DNA of 64,000 bases from Methylobacter sp. (GTDB lineage: Bacteria > Pseudomonadota > Gammaproteobacteria > Methylococcales > Methylomonadaceae). The notes under the pieces are model-generated. The model did no database searches. It saw only the letters and a program-made list of their open reading frames with translations, and was not told the origin of the DNA. The stretch's first letter is position 1, and each line of letters begins with the position of its first letter. The stretch spans positions 1 through 64,000 of the forward strand of contig NZ_JAUXVR010000029.1 in assembly GCF_030680395.1 (NCBI RefSeq). The letters run 5' to 3'. Shown here piece by piece: positions 12,278 to 22,175 of the stretch. The position numbers were made by a program, and so were the translations under genes.

Positions 12278-13522
12278 ATGAGTGACGAAGTAAGGTTGAA
12301 TCATTTTTTTTCCGTATTACGGGAGAAACACAACGTATTTTCGGATAATTATACTTTCTTTGCTCCCAAGCTAGCTCCCCGGTTTAATAGCTTTAAATTT
12401 ATCCGTCCAGATGAGATGAAGCTATCCGAAATTCTGGCTATGCTGCTAAATCCGCAGGGAGATCATGCACAGGGAGATATTTTTTTGCGGCTATTTTTCG
12501 CGGAAATAGATCTCACCTACCCAATTTATAAGAGCAACATTAAAATTGGCTGTGAGGTTTCTACAGACAGGATAGAAAACAAATCGCGACGTATTGATAT
12601 TGAAATCAATTTTGGTGATCAATTCGGGCTTGCCATTGAAAATAAGCCTTGGACATATGACCAATTTCAGCAACTTAGTGATTACGCTAAGCAAATGCAA
12701 AATAAATTTGGTGAAAACTGGTGTTTAATTTATCTGTCAGGGGACGACTCGAATCCTAGTGAAGGTAGCGTATCTCCAGCGCAGCTTGAGACGTGGGAAG
12801 AAAATAACCAATACAAAAAAATAAATTTTGGTCAGATTTTGGAATGGCTAAAAAAGTGTGAGGCACAATGTCAAGCGGATCATGTGCGGCATTTTTTACG
12901 CGATTTTATTGGTTATTGTAGAAGTGAATTTTTGGGAGAGACAGACATGGTAGATGCTAATTTGATAAAAGATTTTGCCTTAAAATGCGAAAACCTAGAA
13001 TTGTCACTTGCTATTGGGCAACAAATGATAGCTATAAAAGAAGAGTTGCTCAAAAAATTTGTGGCGGATTTAGAAACACAATTTAAAGATGCTCTCCCAA
13101 GCTGGGAATTCACACCGGACAAAAATTTTAGCTATTGGTCGTGTAAGCGGAATCCTTTTAAATTTCATAAGGTAGAGTGGGAAAATTATTGTCTCGCAAT
13201 TGAATTCGATAAAAATCAATGTATTGGACTGGCTTTTGGGGTTCGTAAAATGGATGACAATATTCCTGATTTGCCTGATGACGTTCTTAAAAATTTGAAT
13301 GAGAAATTAAATAAGTCAGGGTTAAAAAGTTCATGGTGGCCTTGGTATCAAAATTTCCCTTCGCCATATTTTGAGTGGTGGAATAATATTGAGCCTTGGC
13401 TTGATATTCAGTCTGGAGAAATGGCTAAGAGAGTCATAGATGAAATTGTGGCGTTGGCACATGAATCAGAAGCAATTATTGATGAAGCAGAGCTTGCCGT
13501 AGGATGGGCTTTAGTCCCGTAG
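12278..13522 (+). CDS. PD-(D/E)XK nuclease superfamily-like protein (PDDEXK_4 type)
   Basis: RRIDIEINFGDQFGLAIENKPWTYDQFQQLSDYAKQM, the D...ExK core of the family. Confidence 0.75.
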   Translation: MSDEVRLNHFFSVLREKHNVFSDNYTFFAPKLAPRFNSFKFIRPDEMKLSEILAMLLNPQGDHAQGDIFLRLFFAEIDLTYPIYKSNIKIGCEVSTDRIENKSRRIDIEINFGDQFGLAIENKPWTYDQFQQLSDYAKQMQNKFGENWCLIYLSGDDSNPSEGSVSPAQLETWEENNQYKKINFGQILEWLKKCEAQCQADHVRHFLRDFIGYCRSEFLGETDMVDANLIKDFALKCENLELSLAIGQQMIAIKEELLKKFVADLETQFKDALPSWEFTPDKNFSYWSCKRNPFKFHKVEWENYCLAIEFDKNQCIGLAFGVRKMDDNIPDLPDDVLKNLNEKLNKSGLKSSWWPWYQNFPSPYFEWWNNIEPWLDIQSGEMAKRVIDEIVALAHESEAIIDEAELAVGWALVP

Positions 13523-13568
13523 GTTGAGTTAGTAGCTTATTGAGCGTAGCGAGATAACGTAACCTACA
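13519..13568. repeat. inverted-repeat element GTAGGTT...AACCTAC
   Basis: GTAGGTTGAGTTAGTAGC...GATAACGTAACCTAC. Confidence 0.5.
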
Positions 13569-13632
13569 TATACTCCTGGAGTTTGAAAATCAGCAAACAT
13601 TGCGCACATCTGACTGAAATGAGGGTGACATA

Positions 13633-13857
13633 ATGAATACAGCCGAATTAATTTACCAAAAAGCAAAGGCATTGCCCGAAGTTGAGGCGCGAGAAATTCT
13701 GGATTTCATGGAATTTTTGGAAACCAAGCGCCGAGGCGAAAGCGAAACTGCTTATCTTTTGCAAGAACCGGAAAATGCCCGAAGACTGTTGGCGGCGGCG
13801 GACAACATCCGGGCTGGACGATGCGTTGAAGCACGGGAATTGCTGCCCGATGATTAA
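13633..13857 (+). CDS. antitoxin-like protein (DUF2281-like N-term, YefM/Phd-like C-term)
   Basis: MNTAELIYQKAKALPEVEAREILDFMEFLE + EPENARRLLAAADNIRAG; lies directly upstream of a YoeB-like sequence. Confidence 0.65.
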   Translation: MNTAELIYQKAKALPEVEAREILDFMEFLETKRRGESETAYLLQEPENARRLLAAADNIRAGRCVEARELLPDD

Positions 13858-14152
13858 TTTCGAGCAGCAAGGATGGGAAACTACCTGTTTTGGAAGCAAG
13901 CCGACAAGACCAAGGTTAAGCGTATCAATCAGTTAATCAGGGATATTCAACGCGATCCATTCGATGGCATTGGTAAGCCCGAAGCCTTGCGCCACGGGTT
14001 GACGGGATTATGGTCACGCCGTATTGATGACGACTGCATGGGTGCAGGAGGTAGAGCAATGCAGGAGCAATTGCCGAGGACATCGGCTGATTTATTCAGT
14101 GAGCGACAGAAAAATCATCATTGCCCAATGCCGTTATCACTATGGTGATTGA
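13850..14152 (+). pseudogene. yoeB: YoeB-family toxin pseudogene (1-nt frameshift plus repeat insertion)
   Basis: pieces in two frames: INFEQQGWE | NYLFWKQADKTKVKRINQLIRDIQRDPFDGIGKPEALRHGLTGLWSRRIDD | repeat | HRLIYSVSDRKIIIAQCRYHYGD*. Confidence 0.85.
14032..14079 (+). repeat. copy A of dispersed ~48-bp element, interrupting yoeB
   Basis: GACTGCATGGGTGCAGGAGGTAGAGCAATGCAGGAGCAATTGCCGAGG, near identical to 32752-32798. Confidence 0.85.
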
Positions 14153-14198
14153 AGCTGGAACTTGGGAACTAGCCAATAACATTCTTGCCAAACAAACC

Positions 14199-15515
14199 AT
14201 GAAACCACAAAACTCATTCGTCAGCTGGTTTAGGGATTCATCCCCCTACATTCACGCCCACCGCAATAAAACCTTTGTTATTTTCTTTGGTGGCGAAGCG
14301 GTGCTGGCTGATGATTTCGATCACCACGTTCACGATTTCGCCTTACTGAACAGCCTGGGCATACGCCTGGTTTTGGTCCACGGCATACGTCCGCAGATCG
14401 ACCAGCGGCTCGTCAAGCTGGACGTTTCCGCCCGTTTTCACAAAAACCTGCGCATTACCGACGATGTCGCGTTGCAATGCGTTAAGGAAGCCGCCGGACT
14501 GGTCCGCGTGGAAATTGAAGCGCTGCTATCTATGGGGCTGGCCAACTCGCCGATGGCGGGGGCTAAAATCAAGGTGGCCTCGGGAAATTTTGTCGTCGCC
14601 AAACCGATAGGCGTGATCGACGGCATCGATTACTGCCATACTGGGGAAGTTCGTCGTATCGACGGTGCGGCCATTCATCAGCAACTCGACCAGGACAATG
14701 TGGTGTTAATCTCGCCGGTCGGTTATTCGCCGAGCGGCGAAGTCTTCAATCTGTCGGCAGAACAAGTCGCTACGGCGGTTTCGATTACGTTAAAAGCCGA
14801 AAAACTGGTTTTGTTGACCGAACAAAGCTGCTGCAATCCCGATAACGGCGAGCAAATCCAGCAAATGACCACCGCCGAAGCCGACGCTTTTTTACAGCAA
14901 CACCCGGACATATCAACCGATATCAGCTTGCCGCTCAAAGCCGCTATGCAAAGCTGCCAATCCGGGATCGACCGTGTGCATTTAATTAATCGGGCCATTG
15001 ACGGTGCGCTGCTGCTGGAGTTATTCAGCCGCGACGGCATAGGCACGCTGATCAGCTCGACGGCTTTTGAAGAACTGCGCCCGGCCACGTTGAACGACAT
15101 CGGCGGCATTCTGGAGTTGATCAAGCCGCTGGAGCAGCAAGGCAAGCTGGCCAAGCGCTCCAGGGAAAAAATTGAAATGGAAATCGCCGACTATATTGTT
15201 ATCGAACGCGACGGCCTGATTATCGGCTGTACCGCATTACATCCTGACGTGCAAGGCCGGTTCGGCGCCATTGCCTGCCTTGCTGTGCATCCGGATTATC
15301 AGGGATCGGCCAGAGGCAATCGCATGCTTGAATATGTCTATCGCAGGGCGGGAGAACTCAGGCTTAAGAAATTATTCGTGTTGTCTACGCAAACCATGCA
15401 CTGGTTTATTGAACGGGGGTTTTTATCGTCATCTATTACCGATCTCCCCGATCAGCTCAAGGTGTTATATAACCCGCAAAGAAACTCTAAAATTCTTTGT
15501 AAAGAAATCGCATAG
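14199..15515 (+). CDS. argA: amino-acid N-acetyltransferase (N-acetylglutamate synthase)
   Basis: AAK domain + GNAT domain typical of ArgA; ORF opens at 14121 inside the yoeB remnant, Met at 14199 likelier. Confidence 0.93.
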   Translation: MKPQNSFVSWFRDSSPYIHAHRNKTFVIFFGGEAVLADDFDHHVHDFALLNSLGIRLVLVHGIRPQIDQRLVKLDVSARFHKNLRITDDVALQCVKEAAGLVRVEIEALLSMGLANSPMAGAKIKVASGNFVVAKPIGVIDGIDYCHTGEVRRIDGAAIHQQLDQDNVVLISPVGYSPSGEVFNLSAEQVATAVSITLKAEKLVLLTEQSCCNPDNGEQIQQMTTAEADAFLQQHPDISTDISLPLKAAMQSCQSGIDRVHLINRAIDGALLLELFSRDGIGTLISSTAFEELRPATLNDIGGILELIKPLEQQGKLAKRSREKIEMEIADYIVIERDGLIIGCTALHPDVQGRFGAIACLAVHPDYQGSARGNRMLEYVYRRAGELRLKKLFVLSTQTMHWFIERGFLSSSITDLPDQLKVLYNPQRNSKILCKEIA

Positions 15516-15524
15516 AATCTTCCC

Positions 15525-16328
15525 ATGACCAATAACCCCGCCTGTATATCAATCCTGCAACTATCTGATTTGCATATTCTGGCGGAACCGGAAGATAAAA
15601 TGCTGGGAATTAATACTGAGCATTATTTTCATGCCTGTCTTGAGCAGGCCTTTACTGAAAATCGTCATTTCGATTTGATTTTGCTGACGGGTGATTTGGC
15701 TCAGGATCCTTGCCTTGCAAGCTACCAACGCATCTTAAACAGCCTTGAAGTCTATGGAACGCCATGTATCTGCCTGCCCGGCAATCATGACGATTATAAG
15801 TTTATGCAGCAGATATTTAATACCGACAGGATTAACTGCCGCAAACAGGTTAAGCTGGGTAATTGGCAGCTGATTAGCCTGAACAGCCAAATACCTGGAA
15901 AACCCGGTGGTCGTTTATCAAATGAGGAATTGGCATTTCTTGAAAACTGCTTAACTGAAAACCCAGATCGCCATGCGCTTGTCGCAGTCCATCATCATTT
16001 TCTGGAAACTAAAAGTCCCTGGATGGATACCATGATTATAGAAAACAGTCGGGAGTTATTGGCGATAATTGATAAATACCCGCAAGTAAAAGTCATAACT
16101 ACGGGGCATATCCATCAAGTCATGGATATAAAGACAGCAGCTCTTCGGGTATTGGGAGTGCCTTCAACCTGCTTTCAATTTGCACCTGAAACCCTTGAAT
16201 TCAGTGTGAGCGATGCGGCTCCGGGTTATCGATTAATAGAGCTGTATGCAGACGGTCGGGTTGAATCCGAGGTTGTCCGTTTGCCGGAGCCATTGACCGA
16301 ATTGCGGGCAAATGCACATGGATATTGA
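15525..16328 (+). CDS. cpdA: 3',5'-cyclic-AMP phosphodiesterase
   Basis: calcineurin-like motifs QLSDLHI, LTGDLAQD, LPGNHDD, VHHH, TGHIHQ. Confidence 0.9.
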   Translation: MTNNPACISILQLSDLHILAEPEDKMLGINTEHYFHACLEQAFTENRHFDLILLTGDLAQDPCLASYQRILNSLEVYGTPCICLPGNHDDYKFMQQIFNTDRINCRKQVKLGNWQLISLNSQIPGKPGGRLSNEELAFLENCLTENPDRHALVAVHHHFLETKSPWMDTMIIENSRELLAIIDKYPQVKVITTGHIHQVMDIKTAALRVLGVPSTCFQFAPETLEFSVSDAAPGYRLIELYADGRVESEVVRLPEPLTELRANAHGY

Positions 16329-16429
16329 AAACAGGGTCAAAGCCATATATGCGCTGAAAAATGAAGCGCATCGTTCTCGTTCGATGTAAAAGACAGGCTG
16401 GTTATTTCCGGGACTAAACAGCTAATCGA

Positions 16430-17194
16430 TTAATTTTTAATGCCAATACCTTTATGCAAAAGATAAAGGCTAAATAATGTCAGGGTAATAATAAATCCAC
16501 CGGTAATGATAAATGTCATCTGAATATCAACATCCGTCACACCTATCAAGCCGTAACGAAAGGCGTTAATCATATATAAGATAGGATTTCCCATAGAGAT
16601 ATTCTGCCAAATACTGGGCAACATATTTACCGAATAGAAAACGCCTCCCAGATAGCTTAACGGAGTTAATACAAAGTTCGGGATAATCGAAATATCGTCA
16701 AAACTCTCGGCGAGTATCGCATTGATAAAGCCAGCCAAAGAAAATACAGTGGCTGTCAGCACGGCGATTGACAGGGCAATAGCGATGTTATTAACGGTAA
16801 TATCTGTAAATAACAAAGAAATCAAAGTTACAACAATACCCACCAGTAATCCGCGGATGATGCCGCCGCTTACATAGCCGCCAAGAATCACCCAGTTGGG
16901 TATCGGGGCAACCAGTAGTTCTTCAATATTACGTTGGAATTTGGTCGAGTAAAACGAAGACACTACATTGGCGTAGGAATGGCTGATAACCGACATTAAA
17001 ATAATGCCGGGAACGATATAGTCCATGTAGCTGGCGCCGCTGATAGTGCCTATACGGTCGCCGATTAACTTGCCGAAAATCAGAAAATACAGTGCGGTGG
17101 TGATAGCCGGCGGCAGTAAGGTTTGCGGCCAGATACGGATAAATCGGAATATCTCTTTGGTAACAATGGTTCTAAAGGCAATAGAGTAATTCAT
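16430..17194 (-). CDS. ABC-2 type transporter permease
   Basis: ABC-2 membrane protein pattern, partner ATPase upstream. Confidence 0.88.
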   Translation of the reverse strand: MNYSIAFRTIVTKEIFRFIRIWPQTLLPPAITTALYFLIFGKLIGDRIGTISGASYMDYIVPGIILMSVISHSYANVVSSFYSTKFQRNIEELLVAPIPNWVILGGYVSGGIIRGLLVGIVVTLISLLFTDITVNNIAIALSIAVLTATVFSLAGFINAILAESFDDISIIPNFVLTPLSYLGGVFYSVNMLPSIWQNISMGNPILYMINAFRYGLIGVTDVDIQMTFIITGGFIITLTLFSLYLLHKGIGIKN

Positions 17195-18135
17195 TATTTA
17201 TTACCTGTCGCTTTTGAGCCGATGGGGTTTGAGTCAATCAAATCCATAAATAATTGTTCCAACCGATTAGTCTTGTTTTTCAAGCTGGTGACTTCGATAT
17301 TCTGTGCGGTTAATTGACTGAATAGCTTATTAAGGCTGTGCTCTTTAGGTACGGCGACACTAAGCGTCTTGTCAGTCACACGCTCAATTTGGCAGCCTTC
17401 AAGCACAGGCGCCGCAGCAATAGGGCGAGCCAGATCCAGTACAAAATGTTCGACATGCAGTCTCGCCAGCAAACTTGCCATATCGGAATTTTCGACAATT
17501 TTCCCATGATTGATGATAGCGATATTGCGACACAGACTTTCCGCTTCTTCGAGATAGTGCGTGGTTAAAATGATAGTCGTGCCTTGCTGATTCACTTCCT
17601 GCATCATTTGCCACATGGAACGGCGTATTTCTATATCGACGCCTGCGGTTGGTTCATCAAGAATCAATAACTTGGGCGCATGCACCAGGGCGCGGGCTAT
17701 CATGACCCGGCGTTTCATGCCGCCTGACAAGCGCCTAGAAACAGTATCGCGCTTGTCCCATAAATCCATTTGTTTAAGACAGTATTCGGTGCGTTGCAGC
17801 GCAAGTTTACGCGACAGCCCGTAATAGCCGGCCTGATTGAGCAAAATACTCTTGACGGTGTCGAACTGATTAAAATTGACCTCCTGCGGAACCAGGCCGA
17901 TACAGCTTTTGGCTTTTGCTCGCTCACGTCTTAAGTCATGCCCGAAGATACTGACTGAGCCGCTGGATTCATTGACCAGTGAGCTGATAATGCCTATAGC
18001 CGTTGACTTGCCGGCGCCATTCGGTCCCAGCAAGGCAAAGAAATCGCCGGCCTCAACATCAAGATCAATGCCTTTTAAGGCTTCAAAGCCGTTATTATAG
18101 ATTTTTCTGAGATTACGCAGAGATAATGCATTCAT
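17194..18135 (-). CDS. ABC transporter ATP-binding protein
   Basis: Walker A GPNGAGKST, signature LSGGMKRRVMIARAL, Walker B LLILDEPTAGVD. Confidence 0.95.
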   Translation of the reverse strand: MNALSLRNLRKIYNNGFEALKGIDLDVEAGDFFALLGPNGAGKSTAIGIISSLVNESSGSVSIFGHDLRRERAKAKSCIGLVPQEVNFNQFDTVKSILLNQAGYYGLSRKLALQRTEYCLKQMDLWDKRDTVSRRLSGGMKRRVMIARALVHAPKLLILDEPTAGVDIEIRRSMWQMMQEVNQQGTTIILTTHYLEEAESLCRNIAIINHGKIVENSDMASLLARLHVEHFVLDLARPIAAAPVLEGCQIERVTDKTLSVAVPKEHSLNKLFSQLTAQNIEVTSLKNKTNRLEQLFMDLIDSNPIGSKATGNK

Positions 18136-18264
18136 GCTGAAACTAACACTTAACGGAAGCCTTTAAATAAGTTAAATTACGCGTTGCATCCATGTGTTTG
18201 GATGGTTAAAACCGTGTGATTTTATCAGATATTAACACGCTTCATAGACAAAACTGGATAACTA

Positions 18265-19764
18265 GTGCTGAAGAAACCTCCCGAAACCGTTGCTGCTGTA
18301 GACTTGGGGTCTAACAGCTTTCACATGATTGTTTGCAGTTTAACAAATGGTAATTTACAAACTCTCGATCGTCTTAAAGAAATGGTCAGGCTTGCGTCCG
18401 GCCTGGATAAAAAGAATTACCTCAAGATCGATACTCAAGAAAGGGCTTTAGAGTGCCTGGAACGGTTCGGTCAAAGGATCCGTAACTTTCCGCCGGAAAG
18501 CGTCCGCGTTGTCGGCACCAGTACCTTGCGCATGGCTAAAAACTCGCAACAGTTTTTGGAAAAGGCTGAAAAAGCGCTAAACCATCCGATCCATATCATT
18601 TCGGGCATCGAAGAAGCCCGCTTGATCTACCAGGGTGTCGCGCACAGTCTGGGCAGTAACGCCAATTTACGGCTGGTTATGGACATAGGCGGCGGCAGCA
18701 CCGAATACATCATAGGCTCTGGCGACACGCCCAGAATAAAAGAAAGCACGCCCATGGGCTGCGTGCTGGTAAGTAACGCCTTTTTTAAAGACGGGAAGCT
18801 ATCCGGAAATGCGTTCATACAGGCAACTTTGTTCGCCGAACAACAGCTTGAGCCGATTCAGAAACAATTTCAGCGCAAGAACTGGGACGAAGCCATCGGC
18901 GCATCAGGCAGTCTAAAGGCCATTGATAAAGTTCTTCAGGCCAAAAACTGGAGCAATAACGGCATAACCCGCGAAGGATTGGAGCATTTGGTCGCCCATA
19001 TTAATCAGTGCAGTCATATTGATGAACTTAACTTGCCGGAACTCGATCCTGAACGTCTTCCTGTATTTCCAGGCGGTGTCGCCATCGTCTACGCCACTTT
19101 CAAAAGCTTAGGCATTGAGCAAATGACTGTTTCCGATGGAGCGCTTAGGGAAGGGCTCATTCAGGATTTACTGGGTCGGCTCTATGATCATGATATTCGC
19201 TCCGCAACCGTGCAGGCCTTGGCGGATCGTTATCATATTGATAAAGAACACGCCGCTCGCGTTAAACAGACGATCAGCTATATTCTGGAGCAATTGGGTG
19301 AAGATTTTTGCGGGCCTAACCACGAACACGTTGTGCAATTTTTAAACTGGGCAGCAGACCTGCATGAGATCGGTCAAGACATCGCCCACAGCCAGTACCA
19401 TAAACACAGCGCTTATATCATTGAGAATGGTGACTTTGCAGGTTTTTCCAGACAGGATCAGGTTCTGTTATCAACCATTGTAAGATCGCATCGGCGTAAG
19501 CTCTCTCGCTCTCTTTTTAGTGGACTACCGTCTCCGTGGAATGTTGATGCGCCCATTCTGACTATTATTTTGCGACTGTCGGTATTGTTGCACCGCAATC
19601 GTCAGGAACATGACAAACCCGATTTTAAAATATCGCTAACAAAATCAAAAATTCGCTTGCAGTTTCCAGACTATTGGCTGACTCAGGCGCCGCTGACCCA
19701 TGCCGATTTGATTCAGGAAGCCGACTATTTAAAATCGGCAGGATTCAAGTTGGAGTTTTCTTAA
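18265..19764 (+). CDS. ppx: exopolyphosphatase / guanosine-5'-triphosphate,3'-diphosphate pyrophosphatase
   Basis: AAVDLGSNSFHMIV and DIGGGSTEYI motifs of Ppx/GppA. Confidence 0.92.
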   Translation: MLKKPPETVAAVDLGSNSFHMIVCSLTNGNLQTLDRLKEMVRLASGLDKKNYLKIDTQERALECLERFGQRIRNFPPESVRVVGTSTLRMAKNSQQFLEKAEKALNHPIHIISGIEEARLIYQGVAHSLGSNANLRLVMDIGGGSTEYIIGSGDTPRIKESTPMGCVLVSNAFFKDGKLSGNAFIQATLFAEQQLEPIQKQFQRKNWDEAIGASGSLKAIDKVLQAKNWSNNGITREGLEHLVAHINQCSHIDELNLPELDPERLPVFPGGVAIVYATFKSLGIEQMTVSDGALREGLIQDLLGRLYDHDIRSATVQALADRYHIDKEHAARVKQTISYILEQLGEDFCGPNHEHVVQFLNWAADLHEIGQDIAHSQYHKHSAYIIENGDFAGFSRQDQVLLSTIVRSHRRKLSRSLFSGLPSPWNVDAPILTIILRLSVLLHRNRQEHDKPDFKISLTKSKIRLQFPDYWLTQAPLTHADLIQEADYLKSAGFKLEFS

Positions 19765-19774
19765 CCGCCGGATT

Positions 19775-21100
19775 ATGAAAATTTTATTCGGCAATCATTC
19801 GATGCGTTGCTCTCAGTATACCGTTACGCTGCTCCATGCACTCGTGCGCATTTTGTTATATGGCTTTTGTGCATTATTAATTTTATGCATGATGTTGGTT
19901 CTTTTTGGCGTTGGCAACAAACCCGAGCTTGAAGTGGGATGGTCGCCTACCCGTGAAGACTTGGTCAGGGCAAAAAAAATCCTGCATGAAGGTTCTAAAA
20001 CCAAACCTGATGAGATCGGTATCATTGAGTTAACCGAAGCCGATCTCAATCTTGCCGGCAATTATTTGTTAAACCGCTACAGCAAAAGCGCAGCCGATTT
20101 GGATTTTAAAAACAATGAGCTGAGATTTAAAGTCACCATTACTTTGCCCGAAAACAGCCTAGGCAAGTATTTAAACATCAGTTTTAGATTAGGCAATATT
20201 GAAGGCAACGATCTTCCCGTAATAACCAAATTTAAAGCCGGAAAATTGTTGTTGCCGGCAAAATTGGCCGCTTTTGTTATCGACACTGTTATTCAGCACT
20301 CATCGTTGAATGAATATTTCATTCTGGCAACCCGGCCTATCAAGGCGGTTAAAATTGACGCGGAAAAACTTACCATTACCTACTATCCGAACAAGGATAC
20401 ATTGATTCAGGCGCGAAACTTCCTGACTCACACAGGCGACAATTCTACGTTGAATATTTACCAGCAAAAACTCGCGGACATCGTCACCAAACATGACCCG
20501 GCATGGCGCTTATCGCTGGCGGACTTGTTGCGCCCATTGTTTGAACTGGCTTACCAGCGCTCTACACTGGAAAGTGCCATAGATGAAAACAGGGTTGTTA
20601 TTTCCGCGATCAATGACTACGTCAATAAACAGGAGACCAAAAAACTCCTGTCTACGCCTGATTCTACGCCGACGGCCGGGCAACAATATGCTGCTTTTTT
20701 ATACAAGCGCATAGATCTGGCTCAACATTTCATAGGTTCAGCAGCGCTTACCGCATCGGTAAACAAGCAAGCGGCCCAGATTGCCGGTGAAGAAAAAGAA
20801 TTAAGCGATGCACACGGCGGTAGCGGATTCAGTTTTATTGACTTGGCTGCCGATAAAGCAGGTACACGCTTTGGTGAAATGGCAACATCATCGCCGGAAA
20901 ATGCCCGGAAAATGCAAAAAGCCATGTCACGGATAAAAGATTACAGCGATTTTATGCCGGACCCCAGAGACCTTCCCGAACATATGAATGAGGTCGACTT
21001 TAAACAGCGCTTCGAATCCGTAAACAGTCCCGTTTATCAGGAAATTTCAAAGCAGATTGATGCCCGTATTTCGGCAACACCCATTTATAACGTAGAATAA
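19775..21100 (+). CDS. conserved hypothetical protein with N-terminal TM segment
   Basis: long ORF with one TM then soluble domain; no family recognised. Confidence 0.7.
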   Translation: MKILFGNHSMRCSQYTVTLLHALVRILLYGFCALLILCMMLVLFGVGNKPELEVGWSPTREDLVRAKKILHEGSKTKPDEIGIIELTEADLNLAGNYLLNRYSKSAADLDFKNNELRFKVTITLPENSLGKYLNISFRLGNIEGNDLPVITKFKAGKLLLPAKLAAFVIDTVIQHSSLNEYFILATRPIKAVKIDAEKLTITYYPNKDTLIQARNFLTHTGDNSTLNIYQQKLADIVTKHDPAWRLSLADLLRPLFELAYQRSTLESAIDENRVVISAINDYVNKQETKKLLSTPDSTPTAGQQYAAFLYKRIDLAQHFIGSAALTASVNKQAAQIAGEEKELSDAHGGSGFSFIDLAADKAGTRFGEMATSSPENARKMQKAMSRIKDYSDFMPDPRDLPEHMNEVDFKQRFESVNSPVYQEISKQIDARISATPIYNVE

Positions 21101-21104
21101 AAAA

Positions 21105-21122
21105 AGGGAGCGTAAGCTCCCT
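21105..21122. terminator. hairpin AGGGAGCGTAAGCTCCCT at gene end
   Basis: short stem immediately after the stop of the 19775-21100 CDS. Confidence 0.6.
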
Positions 21123-21131
21123 AAATGCAAT

Positions 21132-21161
21132 TTCGGGAATGACCGACCGGTCATTCCCGAA
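21132..21161. terminator. palindrome TTCGGGAATGACC-GACC-GGTCATTCCCGAA between convergent genes
   Basis: 13-bp perfect arms with 4-nt loop, between convergent CDS. Confidence 0.6.
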
Positions 21162-21170
21162 TCATCAACT

Positions 21171-22175
21171 TCAATTAAAAGTAGAACCTGATGTGCCAGG
21201 CAAAACAGGCATTTTCTGTTTAGGGAATTCACCGGTCAAACCATTCAAAAAAGCTACAATATCCGCAACTTCTTCTTTAGTTAAATCCTTGCCCAATTGC
21301 AGTTTTGCCATCAAGGTTACCGCGCTATCCAGCGTTTTAACCGAACCGTTGTGGAAATAAGGCGCAGTCAAAGCGATGTTACGTAAAGTCGGTACTTTAA
21401 ATAAATGCTCATCGGCTTGATTTTTGCTGACTTCCGCTAAACCTTTATCCTTACTGATATGATATTGCGCTTCCCAGTAACCGTTGGGAATGACAGGAAA
21501 CTTCTGGAACACTCCGGGGCCATTGAACGCCGGGCCGCTATGGCAAGTGGTACAACCCAATTCCGCAACTTTTTCCATGCCGCGAACCTGTTGCGCCGAT
21601 AAGGCTGATTTATCGCCGGAAACATACTTGTCATAAGGACTGTTAGGCGTAATCAAGGTTCTTTCATAAGCCGCAATCGCTTTAGTTACAGCGTCTTTAG
21701 TAATGGTATCCGTACCAAAAGCCTGCTCAAAAGGCAGCTTGTAACCTTCAATCGACTTCAAGCGCGCGACAACCTCATCCCAGTTTTTCATGCCCATTTC
21801 AATCGGATTGGTCACGGGACCTGCTGCCTGCGCTTCCAGACTTGCCGCTCTGCCATCCCAAAACTGGACGGTATTAAACGCAGCATTCCAAACTGTCGGC
21901 GCACTACGTCCGCCCGTTTGACCGTTAACACCCATAGAATTCGGCCTGTTGTCTTCTCCGCCCAGCATGGTGTTATGACAAGAAGAGCAGGAAACTGTAC
22001 CGGTAGAAGATAAACGCGGATCATGATAGAGCATTTGACCTAACTCGACTTTAGCCGGAGTAGTAGGATTATCAGCAGGTGCATCAACCTGTGTCGGTAA
22101 AGCATCCCAAGCCGAGGCTACCGAAATTGAACTTGCTAACGCCAACGCGCTAACCAGCGAACGAATTTTAAACAT
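21171..22175 (-). CDS. di-heme cytochrome-c peroxidase
   Basis: CSSCH and CTTCH heme motifs, MauG/CcpA-type; Met at about 22175 starts a signal peptide. Confidence 0.92.
   Translation of the reverse strand: MFKIRSLVSALALASSISVASAWDALPTQVDAPADNPTTPAKVELGQMLYHDPRLSSTGTVSCSSCHNTMLGGEDNRPNSMGVNGQTGGRSAPTVWNAAFNTVQFWDGRAASLEAQAAGPVTNPIEMGMKNWDEVVARLKSIEGYKLPFEQAFGTDTITKDAVTKAIAAYERTLITPNSPYDKYVSGDKSALSAQQVRGMEKVAELGCTTCHSGPAFNGPGVFQKFPVIPNGYWEAQYHISKDKGLAEVSKNQADEHLFKVPTLRNIALTAPYFHNGSVKTLDSAVTLMAKLQLGKDLTKEEVADIVAFLNGLTGEFPKQKMPVLPGTSGSTFN

Noticed and set aside
13682-13936. ORF overlapping the YefM-like antitoxin
   Set aside because: Out-of-frame shadow that only covers the frameshifted N-terminal piece of yoeB.
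14121-14198. N-terminal 26 codons of the argA ORF
   Set aside because: This stretch is the out-of-frame end of yoeB; the conserved ArgA sequence starts at about Met 14199.
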